Numbered from the stretch's first letter, positions 8,966-19,453 are shown. The stretch: DNA of 64,000 bases from Myroides sp. WP-1 (GCF_014145635.1 NZ_JACHTC010000014.1:1-64000); one strand, 5' to 3'. Notes: generated by a model not told the origin, from the sequence alone. Program-made: numbers and translations.

Positions 8966-10648
8966 ATGTCGATTCCTGATGTAGCTTTTAGACGATTTCA
9001 ATCGGATATTTCATTAATCAATAAACCGAAAAAATTCACTTTCCCATTTTATTACGAGCCTCATCCGTTGAGTATTGTGGCTAGTGAGGAGTTGCAACGG
9101 GAACTGGAAGTCCATGATTTAATTTCTCCTTTATTCGATCCAGCAAATCCAAAGTGCTTAGTTGCTGGTAAGATGTTTGGAATATTACTTGTAGAAAACA
9201 CAAAGGGTGAATTGGGGTATTTATGTGGTTTTTCCGGTAAATTGGGGAATTACACTCATTTAGATGGTTTTGTTCCACCGGTGTTTGATCTTTGGAATAA
9301 AGATAGTTTCTTCGCTAAAGAAGAAGCCGTTTTAAATGCCATTAATGCTACTATTGAAAAACTTCAACAAGACAACATTTATCAGAACGCTAAACGTCTT
9401 TTACAAGAACAACTCATAGCGGAAAAAGAGGCATTAGCACAGAAAAAAACTGCACTTAAACAGCTCAAACAAGAGCGTAAAATAGAAAGAGACACGCAAG
9501 TCAACTTACTAAGCCCCACTGATTTTGAAATTTTTCATGAGGACTTAATCAAGCAGAGCTTACGCGATAAACACGAGTTGCGCGTACTGACCGCCTATTG
9601 GCAAGAGCAAATTGCTACAACGCAACAACTCCTTGCTGACTTTGACCTCCATATTTCAAATTTAAAAGAGGAGCGCAAGCAAAAATCCAATGCGCTACAA
9701 CGCAGGTTATTTCAACAGTATCGCTTTCTGAATTACAAAAGAGAAGAACAGGATTTATTGGATATTTTTGAACAAACAGCTCTGCAACAACCTCCAGCAG
9801 CAGCAGGGGATTGTGCTGCACCTAAGTTATTGCAATATGCTTACCTCAACGGTTATACTCCCCTTGCTATGGCAGAATTTTGGTGGGGAGAATCGCCGAA
9901 GTCAGAAATTCGAAAACACCAACACTACTATCCTGCTTGTAGAGGAAAGTGCGAACCCATTCTCGGACATATGCTGCAAGGGCTAGATGTGGATGATAAT
10001 CCGCTACTCGTCAATCCTGAATTGCAACGTCCGATTGAAGTTATTTACGAAGATGAAGATTTTGCTATCGTCAATAAGCCAGAGGAGTTTTTAAGTGTTC
10101 CAGGGATCTATATTCAAGATTCGATCTACGAGCGAATGAAGATCCGCTACCCTAAAGCAACGGGACCGATTATTGTTCATCGCTTGGATATGGCCACCTC
10201 AGGTATTTTAGTGATTGCAAAAAACAAAGAAGCACATAAAGCACTACAAAGTCAATTCATCAAAAAAACAGTAACTAAGCGTTATGTTGCGCTTTTAGAT
10301 GGAATCATCCAAGGAGACGAAGGATACATCGACCTACCCTTACGTGTGGATCTCGAAGATCGCCCACGTCAGATGGTGTGTTTTGAACATGGCAAACCCG
10401 CTAAAACCAAATGGGAAGTCATCGAACGAAAAGAGGGAAAAACAAAAGTATACTTCTACCCTATTACAGGTAGAACACACCAGTTGCGCATGCATGCGTC
10501 TCATTCTCTAGGGCTAAATACACCTATTGTTGGAGATGATTTATACGGTACAAAGAGCAGTCGATTATTTTTACATGCAGAATCTATTACATTCAAACAT
10601 CCTAAAACCTACGAAACAGTTTCTTTTCAAGTGAAAGAGCAATTTTGA
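8966..10648 (+). CDS. RluA family RNA pseudouridine synthase, long form
   Basis: Converts uridine to pseudouridine in structured RNA. 560 residues, much longer than the roughly 220-330 of E. coli RluA/RluD. The catalytic domain is C-terminal: HRLDMATSGILV with catalytic Asp408, then RTHQLRMHA and GDDLYG. The first 350 residues hold charged coiled-coil helices (EKEALAQKKTALKQLKQERK) and a cysteine-bearing linker before the catalytic core. The long form is a Bacteroidota type as far as I recall. The RNA target is not predictable. Confidence 0.88.
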   Translation: MSIPDVAFRRFQSDISLINKPKKFTFPFYYEPHPLSIVASEELQRELEVHDLISPLFDPANPKCLVAGKMFGILLVENTKGELGYLCGFSGKLGNYTHLDGFVPPVFDLWNKDSFFAKEEAVLNAINATIEKLQQDNIYQNAKRLLQEQLIAEKEALAQKKTALKQLKQERKIERDTQVNLLSPTDFEIFHEDLIKQSLRDKHELRVLTAYWQEQIATTQQLLADFDLHISNLKEERKQKSNALQRRLFQQYRFLNYKREEQDLLDIFEQTALQQPPAAAGDCAAPKLLQYAYLNGYTPLAMAEFWWGESPKSEIRKHQHYYPACRGKCEPILGHMLQGLDVDDNPLLVNPELQRPIEVIYEDEDFAIVNKPEEFLSVPGIYIQDSIYERMKIRYPKATGPIIVHRLDMATSGILVIAKNKEAHKALQSQFIKKTVTKRYVALLDGIIQGDEGYIDLPLRVDLEDRPRQMVCFEHGKPAKTKWEVIERKEGKTKVYFYPITGRTHQLRMHASHSLGLNTPIVGDDLYGTKSSRLFLHAESITFKHPKTYETVSFQVKEQF

Positions 10649-10660
10649 GAGCGATTGTCG

Positions 10661-10695
10661 TGGGCTGTTTGTTGTTGGTTGATTGTTGTGAAGCA
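10661..10695. repeat. GT-rich heptad-like tract
   Basis: Contains TTTGTTGTTGGTTGATTGTTG. The core GTTGGTTGATTGTTGT recurs at about 24902-24917 next to the 24.9-kb octamer array. Here no octamers follow, so this looks like the tract alone. Confidence 0.6.
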
Positions 10696-10795
10696 AAAAT
10701 TTTCTCTGAAAGAAAACATCATCTTTTTATTGAAAAATCATATCTTTAATACTAAATCATGTTTAAAATTTGGTAAACCTATATCATAACTGATA

Positions 10796-12028
10796 ATGAC
10801 AGATAAAAAAGCTCAACTTCGGCTACATAAGCGAGTTGCAACAGGATTATTTTTAATCATGGCTGTGATATACCTTTCGATGGTGTATATGTTGAAACAC
10901 AATCCGGCAAATTGGATGGGTTATGTCAAAGCTTTTTCTGAGGCAGCAATGGTGGGTGCTTTAGCGGATTGGTTCGCCGTTACCGCTTTATTTAGACATC
11001 CGATGGGGATCAAAATCCCCCATACAAACTTGATTGAAAACAAGAAAAATGACATTGGTGATAATCTCGGTTCTTTTGTAACGGATAATTTTCTTACCCC
11101 TGCCACCATACGTCCCTATATCGACAAGCTTCAGCTCGCACATTTTTTATCTACTTGGTTGAATCAGCCAAAGAATCAACAGCTATTAGAACGAGAACTT
11201 GTTTTTTTATTACAATCAATCGTTAAAGATTTAAATGAAAAGCAAATCATCGATTTTCTAACGAAAAAAGCTCAACAAGGGATTGATCAAATCAATATAC
11301 AACAACTACTTGCTCAAGCACTACACTATGCCTTAGAACAAAATGAACACAATCGATTAATTACCTTAGTTCTTCCTAAAATCCAAGTGTACATTGAAGA
11401 TCATCGTACGGAAATATACGATCAAATTGTAGAGAAAAAACCGCTGTTAGGATTGGTGGGAGGAAAAACTGTTACCAACCAATTAATTAAAGGCTTACAA
11501 ACTTTTTTAGAAGATATTCAAACCAATGAACAGCACAAAGTAAGAGAGGAAATTAGCTTACAATTGACACAACTCGGCCAAGAAATTGCTACGTCTTCCA
11601 CGTGGAAAGCAAAACTACATGATTTACTTCATCAATTTGTAACGGAAGAAGTTATTCATCAATACCTTACAGACTTTTGGCAATCCTCCAAGCAATCCTT
11701 GCTTCATCAATTACAAGAAGAAAACTCTCCCTTGCGCATTTATATTAAAAACGCTATTCAATCTATTGCGCAACAGATGGAACAAGATACTGATTTACAG
11801 CGACGCTTAAATCAATGGACGCAAGTGACACTTTATCGCTTAGCTCTTCGCAATACACAAGAAGTAGCAACGTTAATTCGCACTACTGTTGATCAATGGG
11901 ATGGTCGAGAACTCAGTGATAAGCTTGAACTTGAAGTGGGTAAAGACCTCCAATTCATTCGAATTAACGGAACACTCGTTGGAGGACTCGTTGGTCTTCT
12001 TATCTACTGTTTAACACAACTATTGTAA
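10796..12028 (+). CDS. DUF445 family membrane-associated protein
   Basis: 410 residues of the DUF445 (YjiN-like) family. An N-terminal membrane helix (ATGLFLIMAVIYLSMVYML) is followed by the family hallmark MVGALADWFAVTALFRHPMGIKIPHTNLI and DNLGSFVTDNFLTP, a long helical middle, and a closing membrane helix (GTLVGGLVGLLIYCLTQLL). It is presumed to sit at the inner membrane with the helical part on one side. No activity is known for the family. It converges on the next gene with only 2 bp between stops and no visible terminator. Confidence 0.85.
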   Translation: MTDKKAQLRLHKRVATGLFLIMAVIYLSMVYMLKHNPANWMGYVKAFSEAAMVGALADWFAVTALFRHPMGIKIPHTNLIENKKNDIGDNLGSFVTDNFLTPATIRPYIDKLQLAHFLSTWLNQPKNQQLLERELVFLLQSIVKDLNEKQIIDFLTKKAQQGIDQINIQQLLAQALHYALEQNEHNRLITLVLPKIQVYIEDHRTEIYDQIVEKKPLLGLVGGKTVTNQLIKGLQTFLEDIQTNEQHKVREEISLQLTQLGQEIATSSTWKAKLHDLLHQFVTEEVIHQYLTDFWQSSKQSLLHQLQEENSPLRIYIKNAIQSIAQQMEQDTDLQRRLNQWTQVTLYRLALRNTQEVATLIRTTVDQWDGRELSDKLELEVGKDLQFIRINGTLVGGLVGLLIYCLTQLL

Positions 12029-12030
12029 AA

Positions 12031-12516
12031 CTATTGTACTGAGATAAACCGATTGCGAATGTGATCAGTCAGCATTTTTTGCACTTGTGGATCCGATTCG
12101 GTTTGCTTGAGAAAATCGAAATAAGAAACAATTTCATGCATTCGTTCTGGAGAAAGTTGAATATTAGCCGTACTCAAAAAGGTATCAAAAGAAATATGTG
12201 CTGCACAGACATAGTCGAAGAGATAATCTTTTCCTCCTCTTTCTAATAGTTCCTGAGCAAGTACATGGTAGTGAGTAAACACCGAAAAACTCACTTGAGC
12301 TACTTTTCCTAGTTCAATGAAAAGATCTCGAACTAAGTCAAGATTTACCGTGTGAATCTGGTCGCAAACAAGCGTTGCAATTTGTTGTCTAAAAATATAA
12401 TTTTCATCTTTAAACTTGGGACCGAACTTTCCATTCCATTTTAAGGTCAACCAATCTCGATCTCTTTCGTTATAATTCTCAATAAAACTTTGGATTTCAA
12501 CATATTCTACCGACAT
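12031..12516 (-). CDS. hypothetical cytoplasmic helical protein
   Basis: 161 residues starting at ATG 12516 (an in-frame TTG two codons earlier is less likely). Predicted all-helical and soluble, with FTHYHVLAQELLERGGKDYLFDYV as a recognisable stretch. I know no family. Convergent with the DUF445 gene, separated by 2 bp. Confidence 0.55.
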   Translation of the reverse strand: MSVEYVEIQSFIENYNERDRDWLTLKWNGKFGPKFKDENYIFRQQIATLVCDQIHTVNLDLVRDLFIELGKVAQVSFSVFTHYHVLAQELLERGGKDYLFDYVCAAHISFDTFLSTANIQLSPERMHEIVSYFDFLKQTESDPQVQKMLTDHIRNRFISVQ

Positions 12517-12692
12517 ACTCAATTATTTACTATTTATATTCCCCTAGTGCTAAGGTAATACATAAATTTTGGTCTGCTTTTTTTGAAAAGTTTTTTTTCC
12601 ATACTATTTTATTCTAAACAAATACGTCGAGTGTATGCATACCACTCAAAAGACAAAAAATACTTTTAAACTCTACAAATCAAACAGATAAA

Positions 12693-12730
12693 TAAAAAAA
12701 GGGTTGAACGTTATTTAGTTCAACCCTTGG
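12693..12730 (-). terminator. hisS terminator
   Basis: On the minus strand AAGGGTTGAAC-TAAATAAC-GTTCAACCCTT followed by seven T's, 23 bp after the hisS stop. Confidence 0.9.
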
Positions 12731-12752
12731 TTTGTTTCGCAGTCGAATAGTT

Positions 12753-14123
12753 CTATTCCACCATATTTTTTAATTCTTCTAAGCTCACTGTTTGTTGCTC
12801 ACCAGAAGTCAGATTCTTTACAGTAAATTTTTGCTGTTGAATTTCTTCACTGCCCGCCAATACAACAAATGGAATTGCTTTTTTATCTGCAAATTGAAAT
12901 TGTTTACCCATTTTTGCTTTATCTGGATATACTTCTGTTTTTACTCCAGCATCGCGCAACTGAGCCACGGCTTTCATTGCATAGCTCATTTCCTCTTCTC
13001 CAAGATTTAAGAACATCACTTTCGAAGATGCGTTAACTGTTGCAGGGAACAAATTAAGTTCTTCCATTACAAGATAAATGCGATCTAGTCCGAACGAAAT
13101 TCCAACTCCACTCATATCTTTTAAACCAAAGATACCTGTTAAGTCATCATAACGTCCACCACCACCGATTGATCCCATTTGAACCGTTTCAGGAGCACCG
13201 ATTTCAAAAATCGCTCCGGTATAGTAATTCAATCCACGAGCCAATGTAACATCTAAATTCAGTTTCGCCGAAGAAAGTCCTATTTTCTCGATTTCACGTC
13301 CTACAAAAGCCAATTCTTCAACACCTTTTGTTCCTTGTTCAGATGCAGATAACAACTGTCCTAATTGCTTTATTTTATCGTCAAAACTTCCTGTAAAATT
13401 AAATAACGGTTGTACTTTCTCAATGGCTACTGCATCAATTCCCTTTTCAATCATTTCGTTTTTAACGCCTTCTTCTCCGATTTTATCTAGTTTATCTAAG
13501 GCTACCGTAAAATCAATCAACTTATCACTTGCACCAATTACTTCAGCAATACCTGCTAAGATTTTTCTGTTGTTTAATTTAATCGTCACACCTTCAATTC
13601 CCAATGCAGTAAATACGCGATCGTATAACAGTACTAATTCTACCTCTTGCCATAGCGATTTCGAACCAACTACATCAGCATCACATTGATAAAACTCTCT
13701 AAATCTTCCTTTTTGAGGACGGTCTGCACGCCAAACAGGTTGCATTTGATAACGTTTGAATGGGAAGTCTAACTCATTCTGGTGCATTACAACATAACGT
13801 GCAAAAGGCACTGTCAAATCATAACGCAATGCTTTCTCTGAGATCTGAGTGGTCAGTTTCAAACTGTTCTTATCTGCTAATAGTGTCTCATCCACTTTAG
13901 ACAAATAATCACCTGAATTTAATATTTTAAAAATCAAACGATCCCCTTCTTCACCGTATTTTCCCATCAGCGTCTCCAAATTCTCGAAGGAAGGAGTTTC
14001 TATTGGATGGAAACCAAAATGCTCAAAATGATGACGGATTGTTTGCATAATAAATTGTCTTCTTGCTACTTCAATCGAAGAAAAATCTCTTGTCCCTTTT
14101 GGAATACCTGGTTTCTTTGCCAT
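12753..14123 (-). CDS. hisS: histidine--tRNA ligase
   Basis: Charges tRNA-His. 456 residues, class II aminoacyl-tRNA synthetase: motif 2 around [13 protein letters not shown], the histidine-specific [14 protein letters not shown] and GGGGRYDDL, motif 3 [16 protein letters not shown], and a C-terminal anticodon-binding domain ([33 protein letters not shown]). The start has the [10 protein letters not shown] segment expected close to the N terminus. A TATTTTTG -7 element lies at 14156-14163 on the minus strand. The assignment is secure. Confidence 0.98.
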   Translation of the reverse strand: MAKKPGIPKGTRDFSSIEVARRQFIMQTIRHHFEHFGFHPIETPSFENLETLMGKYGEEGDRLIFKILNSGDYLSKVDETLLADKNSLKLTTQISEKALRYDLTVPFARYVVMHQNELDFPFKRYQMQPVWRADRPQKGRFREFYQCDADVVGSKSLWQEVELVLLYDRVFTALGIEGVTIKLNNRKILAGIAEVIGASDKLIDFTVALDKLDKIGEEGVKNEMIEKGIDAVAIEKVQPLFNFTGSFDDKIKQLGQLLSASEQGTKGVEELAFVGREIEKIGLSSAKLNLDVTLARGLNYYTGAIFEIGAPETVQMGSIGGGGRYDDLTGIFGLKDMSGVGISFGLDRIYLVMEELNLFPATVNASSKVMFLNLGEEEMSYAMKAVAQLRDAGVKTEVYPDKAKMGKQFQFADKKAIPFVVLAGSEEIQQQKFTVKNLTSGEQQTVSLEELKNMVE

Positions 14124-14255
14124 TTTAATTAATTTTCAAAAATTATTCAATACTACAAAAATAGCTATTTTTTAATTAGAAAGAGGAAAGAAGAAAGAGG
14201 AGAAGGGTGAATTTTTCTAAATAAATAAAGTATGCTCTTTTAATTGAAAAAAAAC

Positions 14256-14301
14256 TTTGTTGTTTGTCGTTTGTTGTTTGTTTGTCGTTTGTCGTTTGTT
14301 G
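14256..14301. repeat. GTTTGTC/GTTTGTT heptad tract
   Basis: Near-perfect heptads of GTTTGTC and GTTTGTT, immediately before the octamer array. Similar GT-rich tracts occur at 4757-4777, 10661-10695 and 24898-24928. Confidence 0.75.
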
Positions 14302-14324
14302 AATGGATCAACCGTCCACAGAAA

Positions 14325-14454
14325 CTCAACTCACCAACTCACCAACTCCTCAACTCCTCAACTCACCAACTCCTCAACTCACCAACTCACCAACTCCTCA
14401 ACTCACCATCTCACCATCTCACCATCTCACCAACTCACCAACTCACCAACTCCC
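14325..14454. repeat. octamer tandem array (CAACTCAC/CAACTCCT/CATCTCAC)
   Basis: About 16 contiguous 8-bp units with three main variants: CAACTCAC, CAACTCCT and CATCTCAC (three in a row). Eight is not a multiple of three, so the array is open in all three frames and gives Ser/Pro/Thr/His/Asn-rich pseudo-peptides that should not be taken as genes. It fills the gap between divergent hisS and the permease gene. Confidence 0.9.
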
Positions 14455-14524
14455 CTCTCTCTCTTTCACAACTTTTTCCTATCTTTACCTGTAACACTTC
14501 GTCCCTTTCAACTACTAATCAGAC

Positions 14525-15766
14525 ATGTGGAAAATAACACTTGAAAACATAAAGATTGCTGCAACCAGCATCAGAAGTCAACTTTTGCGCACCTGTATCA
14601 CGGTGTTTATTATTGCCATCGGGATCTGGGCTTTGGTTGGTATTTTGTCTGTTGTAAGTGCATTAAAAAACACCATTGTTGAAGACTTTTCCTCAATGGG
14701 AGCCAATACTTTTACCATCAGTCAGTATGATACTGCAGGAAGAATAGCGAAAAACCAATCCAATCAAGTTGAAAACCCAACGATTACCTATACGCAGGCA
14801 CTGGATTTTAAAGATCGTTACCGCTATCCTTTTTCCGCTGTTTCCCTTTCTTTTAATGCGGCAACAAATATAGAAGTCAAAAATGATTACATCAAAACAG
14901 ATCCTGAAGTTAGTATTGTCGGATGTGACGAGAACTACCTTAGCAACAGCGGTTTACTTCTTTCTCAAGGTCGCAGTTTAAGCTATACCGATTGCAAAAA
15001 CAATCACTTTGTTTGTGTAGTAGGATCTGATTTTGCCAAGAATATGTTTAAAGGACAGTCGCCGATTAACCAAGAGATTTCCATTCGCGGTTATAAATTT
15101 AAAGTTGTTGGTATCCTCAAAGAACAAGGAAGCACATTTGGTCAAAATGAAGATCAGCGCATCTTTATTCCCATTCAAATTGCGCGAAATATCTTCAATG
15201 CAGCAGACATCAATTACACCATTAAAGTAGGAATCCAAAAAGAAGGTTTATTAGAACAAGCGATTGATCAAGCTACACTTGATTTTCGAACAAGCCGAAA
15301 TCTAGCTGTTTCAAATGCATCCAATTTTGGAATTGAACGAAGTGATGATATGATTCGATCATTAGAAAATCAAGTGGGTATGTTAAATATGGCAGCTTGG
15401 TTAATTGGACTTATTACAATCTTAGGTTCGTCGATTGCCTTGATGAATATTATGCTAGTATCTGTAACAGAGCGAACAAAAGAAATTGGAATTCGCAAGT
15501 CTCTTGGAGCTAAAAGAAAGACCATTGCGCAACAATTTTTTACAGAAACACTTATCATTGGTCAACTCGGGGGGCTTATAGGCACCTTATTAGGTATAGG
15601 AACAGCTTACCTTATGACATCTCTTCTACACTTTTCGTTTGCTATTCCGTGGTCGGCTATTTTAGCTGCTTTTATCACTACTTTAGTTGTTGCTGTTTTA
15701 TCAGGTCTATATCCTGCCATTAAAGCTTCTAAATTAGATCCTGTTGAAGCACTCCGTTACGAGTAA
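14525..15766 (+). CDS. MacB-like/FtsX-type ABC transporter permease
   Basis: 413 residues. One membrane helix near the N terminus (TCITVFIIAIGIWALVGILSVVSAL), a large periplasmic domain (about residues 50-270, MacB_PCD type), then the FtsX domain with three membrane helices and the usual motif SVTERTKEIGIRKSLGAKRK, ending YPAIKASKLDPVEALRYE. It resembles permeases of lipoprotein- or macrolide-type export (MacB/LolCE). No ATP-binding partner is next to it; the ATPase must be encoded elsewhere. The substrate is unknown. Confidence 0.88.
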   Translation: MWKITLENIKIAATSIRSQLLRTCITVFIIAIGIWALVGILSVVSALKNTIVEDFSSMGANTFTISQYDTAGRIAKNQSNQVENPTITYTQALDFKDRYRYPFSAVSLSFNAATNIEVKNDYIKTDPEVSIVGCDENYLSNSGLLLSQGRSLSYTDCKNNHFVCVVGSDFAKNMFKGQSPINQEISIRGYKFKVVGILKEQGSTFGQNEDQRIFIPIQIARNIFNAADINYTIKVGIQKEGLLEQAIDQATLDFRTSRNLAVSNASNFGIERSDDMIRSLENQVGMLNMAAWLIGLITILGSSIALMNIMLVSVTERTKEIGIRKSLGAKRKTIAQQFFTETLIIGQLGGLIGTLLGIGTAYLMTSLLHFSFAIPWSAILAAFITTLVVAVLSGLYPAIKASKLDPVEALRYE

Positions 15767-15826
15767 GGTAATTCTTGATACTCAAATTCATCATTTTTAG
15801 GGAGTACAACAAAACCGCTTAATCGC

Positions 15827-15834
15827 TACTTTTG
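15827..15834 (+). promoter_or_regulatory. -7 promoter element
   Basis: TACTTTTG, 25 bp before the ATG of the secreted protein at 15860. No clear TTG at the -33 position. Confidence 0.5.
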
Positions 15835-15859
15835 TCAACAACTAACAATCTTTCTATTT

Positions 15860-16456
15860 ATGAACAAATTACTGTTGACTGTAGGACTTAGCCTTTGTAG
15901 TTGGGTTCTGACACACGCACAAGAAATTACAACGAACAATATTCTTGTTAAACAAGATGGAAAAACCATTGTAATTGATCAAAAAACACAAGACATCACC
16001 TTAAAACCAGCACGTTTTAGCATTGAGTTCTTAAACAAGCCTTATGATGACAAAAAGAACTTGTTCTATGCTGCAAAAGCCGTACTGACAGACAACAGTC
16101 AATTTGTAAATGAATATGAATCGATGTCTTTTGACGACATTGAGTTCTTCAGTCCAGGTACAGGTTTTGCCGCTTCATTTGATCAAAACAAGGTATTTCC
16201 TAATCTAAGTGAAGAAGGTCATCAGTATTTATACTATGCTTCTAACAGCGATCATCGCATCAACAAAATTGGCAAGAAAAATGAATGGGATATCTATCAA
16301 TGGAATCTCGATGGTGTGACTATTGATGAGGATGAAATTCCTTGGTCACAGTATCGAATTGGTGAATTATATATTTATTTTGTAGTCGATCAAAACTTAA
16401 ATAATACCATTGATCCGAATGAACATCATTTAATTCGAATTACCTTTAAAAAATAA
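15860..16456 (+). CDS. predicted secreted protein, unknown function
   Basis: 198 residues with a Sec signal peptide (MNKLLLTVGLSLCSWVLTHA, cleavage after HA-QE). The mature part is polar, with IDEDEIPWSQYRIGELYIYF and a DQNLNNTIDPNEHH stretch near the C terminus. I recognise no family. It has its own -7 element and lies 34 bp before the histidine kinase gene; it may be co-transcribed with the two-component genes, but that is uncertain. Confidence 0.6.
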   Translation: MNKLLLTVGLSLCSWVLTHAQEITTNNILVKQDGKTIVIDQKTQDITLKPARFSIEFLNKPYDDKKNLFYAAKAVLTDNSQFVNEYESMSFDDIEFFSPGTGFAASFDQNKVFPNLSEEGHQYLYYASNSDHRINKIGKKNEWDIYQWNLDGVTIDEDEIPWSQYRIGELYIYFVVDQNLNNTIDPNEHHLIRITFKK

Positions 16457-16490
16457 AAGAACTGTTTCAGTTCACACAACGTACTTGTCT

Positions 16491-18734
16491 ATGTCCTATT
16501 TTTCTAATTTTTCTTTTCTATTGTTATTGTGTTGGTTCCTTTTAGGGGGGATATCCACGAAGAGCTATGGACAAGAAATACTGACCAATTACAAAGAGCA
16601 ATATGACAAGACGATACCTGGAAGTACGGCTCGTTTTGAGCTCGTTGGAAAATACGCTCAAGCGCTGTACTTCCATGAAAAACAGCAAGAAGCTCAACAA
16701 ATTTTACAAGAAAATATTCGCGTTGCGGAAAAACAAGGAGACAAAGCTAACGCGGCTTATCTCTACGCAATTTTAGCGATGAATGCACAGCTAAATGAGC
16801 AAACAAAAGAAGCAACTAAATTCATAACGAAAGCCCTTGAGTATGTACAAAGTACAGATCGGTTTGAGATCAAGGCTTATGTCAATTATTGTCAAGGTTG
16901 GATTTATGCACGTAATAATCAAGAAGCTAGAGCAGTACAGTCGTTATTAACTGCTATTACGTGGTACGAAAAAGCACCACAATCACCAACAAAATTAAGT
17001 AGACTATCTGCCACATATAAAGAGCTAACAAGTATCTATGCCAGTTGGAACGATTACGAATTACAAGAAAAATACAGCAAACTAACCCTTGATGTTGCTA
17101 TTCAACAGAATAACCCCAATGCACAATTTGATGCTTATATGATGATGGGATATTTGTATGAAAGTGAATTTGCTCAAAACAACAACAATATTTATGCTCG
17201 CGATTTAGCAGAAAATTACTACAAAAAAGCAATTAAAACCTACGAAAAGAACAAAGACGTTATTCCTTTTCGTTCAGATTTAGCTTTTGTATCCAATAAT
17301 TTAGCTAGTTTATACTTGCGTGCATTTCCCAAACAATACAAAGAACAAGCAACATATTATGCCAATTTAGCATTACAACAAGCAAAAGAAAGTAATCAGT
17401 CCAATTTTCAAGCTTCTTCTTATGGTATTTTGGCGGAAATCGCTCTACAACAAAATGACACAAAAGTAGCTACAGGGCACTTATTATCTGCTTTATCAGT
17501 GATAAACAGCACCAATTTACCAGATAAGAACACGCTGCTTTCTATTTATGAAAGCTTAGCTTATCTCAATGAAACGGAAGAAAACTATTTAGGTGCTTTA
17601 CACTTTAATAAACTCTACTTGCAAACCTATCAGTCTATTTACGATCAAGATAAACTTGAGGTAAGTAAACGCCTAGAAGCGCAATATGAAAAAGACCAAC
17701 AAAAACAGCAATTGTTAACTTTACAATTAGCCTCTGAGAAAAAGGAACAGCAAATTCAATTGATGAAAACGTTGGGCTTACAACAACAACAGGAGTTAGA
17801 GAACTTAAAATTACTAGAAGAAAACCAACGCAAAAAACTAGAGATCAGTCAACTTGAAACCGAAACACATGCACAAGCACTGAAATTGTCTCAATTGGAA
17901 AATGACAACAAGCGCTTAGATATTCAGCATTTCAAAAAAACACTCTCCTATCAAGAGAAAGTTAAATTCTACTTTTTAGCATTAGCGATTGTCTTTGCCA
18001 TACTCTTACTTGTATTACTTTATGTATTTAAACAGCGAACGAAAAGTATGAAACAACAAAGAGAGTTATACAATTTGGCGATAGAAAAAGAAAAGCAACA
18101 CGCTAAGATTGCTACGTTAACGGCGTTACTCGATGGTCAGGAACAAGAGCGATCGCGTTTGGCACGAGATTTACACGATGGTTTAGGAGGATTGCTTTCG
18201 GGAACTAAAATCCAGTTAAGCAACCTAAACAACAAGATCTCGACAGACAACAAAGCTGAAATGACTAAATCAATCGAGCATTTAGACAATGCTGTAGATG
18301 AACTGCGTCGTGTGGCCCATAATTTAATGCCTGACTTGTTGCTTAAATACGGTTTAGAAGAAGCGTTAAAAGAATACGCAAGTCGCATGTCTACAGATCA
18401 ACTGGATATTGATGTGCAATTTTTGGGTTATACCAATACTTTGGTACAAGACAAGCAATTGTTGGTCTACCGCATTATTCAAGAATTAGTCAACAATGCC
18501 TTAAAACACGCTGATCCTAAACAAATTATTATTCAACTTGTTGAAAATACAGATTCGTATTTGGTTACTATTGAAGACGACGGTTGTGGTTTTGACCTAG
18601 CACAGGTTCAACAATCTAAATCCGCTGGCTTACACAACATCCAATCGAGGGTGCAATTTCTCAAAGGAGAATTACACTTTCATTCGGAACGAAACCTTGG
18701 AACGAGTATTGATTTTCAATTCCCAAAACTTTAA
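16491..18734 (+). CDS. TPR-containing sensor histidine kinase (HisKA_3/NarX type)
   Basis: 747 residues. Signal-like N terminus, then about 450 residues of TPR-like helices in the periplasm (ARDLAENYYKKAIKTYEKNKD and similar), a glutamine-rich coiled coil, one membrane helix near 492-513 (FYFLALAIVFAILLLVLLYVF), and a cytoplasmic kinase with phospho-acceptor His562 in ARDLHDGLGG, N-box LVNNALKHADP and G-box DDGCGFD. The ATG at 16491 is preferred to a TTG two codons earlier. The response regulator gene starts 3 bp after its stop, so the pair is an operon. The signal sensed is unknown. Confidence 0.92.
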   Translation: MSYFSNFSFLLLLCWFLLGGISTKSYGQEILTNYKEQYDKTIPGSTARFELVGKYAQALYFHEKQQEAQQILQENIRVAEKQGDKANAAYLYAILAMNAQLNEQTKEATKFITKALEYVQSTDRFEIKAYVNYCQGWIYARNNQEARAVQSLLTAITWYEKAPQSPTKLSRLSATYKELTSIYASWNDYELQEKYSKLTLDVAIQQNNPNAQFDAYMMMGYLYESEFAQNNNNIYARDLAENYYKKAIKTYEKNKDVIPFRSDLAFVSNNLASLYLRAFPKQYKEQATYYANLALQQAKESNQSNFQASSYGILAEIALQQNDTKVATGHLLSALSVINSTNLPDKNTLLSIYESLAYLNETEENYLGALHFNKLYLQTYQSIYDQDKLEVSKRLEAQYEKDQQKQQLLTLQLASEKKEQQIQLMKTLGLQQQQELENLKLLEENQRKKLEISQLETETHAQALKLSQLENDNKRLDIQHFKKTLSYQEKVKFYFLALAIVFAILLLVLLYVFKQRTKSMKQQRELYNLAIEKEKQHAKIATLTALLDGQEQERSRLARDLHDGLGGLLSGTKIQLSNLNNKISTDNKAEMTKSIEHLDNAVDELRRVAHNLMPDLLLKYGLEEALKEYASRMSTDQLDIDVQFLGYTNTLVQDKQLLVYRIIQELVNNALKHADPKQIIIQLVENTDSYLVTIEDDGCGFDLAQVQQSKSAGLHNIQSRVQFLKGELHFHSERNLGTSIDFQFPKL

Positions 18735-18737
18735 CCT

Positions 18738-19370
18738 ATGATAAAAGTAGCACTCACTGACGATCATCCTTTACTATTAGAAGGATTGAAGAACATATTA
18801 AACAAACAGGAGAACATCCAAGTAACGGGTTGTTATGCTTCCATCGATGCTTTGCAAAAAGGGTTAAAAAAGGCCCCAATCCATATTTTGTTACTAGATA
18901 TCAACTTAGAGGATATCAACAGTTTGGATTGGATTAAACCCTTGAGGAAAAAGCATCCCGAGATGCAGATCATTATGTTAAGTGTACACAATGAATTTGC
19001 TGTAATTAATAGTTCACTACAGGAAGGTGCTTCGGGTTATATTCAAAAAAACGCATCAGTAGATGAGATTGTACAAGGCATTAACAGTGTGTATGATCAA
19101 AAGATCTTTTTGTGTTCACAAACACAGAGCGTTTTGGAAAAGAAAAATAAAAATGGATTAAACACCATTCCCAAACTCACGCGAAGAGAGAAAGAAGTTT
19201 TAGTAGAAGCGGCACAGGGATTTACAACCCAACAAATTGCCGATCGTCTTTTCATCAGCACGCATACGGTGGATAGTCATCGCAAAAATTTGATTGAAAA
19301 ATTTCAAACTTCAAACCTCAGTTCCGTGATTACTTTGGCAATTGAATACGGATTGATAAAAAAAGCATAA
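18738..19370 (+). CDS. LuxR/NarL-type response regulator
   Basis: 210 residues: receiver domain with Asp8, Asp9 and phospho-acceptor Asp54 (LLLDINLED), then a LuxR-type helix-turn-helix (LTRREKEVLVEAAQGFTTQQIADRLFISTHTVDSHRKNL). It is the cognate partner of the TPR histidine kinase, 3 bp upstream. Targets are unknown. Confidence 0.95.
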   Translation: MIKVALTDDHPLLLEGLKNILNKQENIQVTGCYASIDALQKGLKKAPIHILLLDINLEDINSLDWIKPLRKKHPEMQIIMLSVHNEFAVINSSLQEGASGYIQKNASVDEIVQGINSVYDQKIFLCSQTQSVLEKKNKNGLNTIPKLTRREKEVLVEAAQGFTTQQIADRLFISTHTVDSHRKNLIEKFQTSNLSSVITLAIEYGLIKKA

Positions 19371-19453
19371 CTATAAAGGTGTGATTTAACGACTGAAGTA
19401 CGGTAGAAATTAACATAAATTCCAATTTTAGGTGATAAAAAAAATATTTTTCC

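Noticed and set aside
14244..14544. Three overlapping plus-strand reading frames of 63-97 codons over the octamer array
   Set aside because: The open frames come from a stop-free 8-bp repeat read in all three phases; no start context or protein-like composition.
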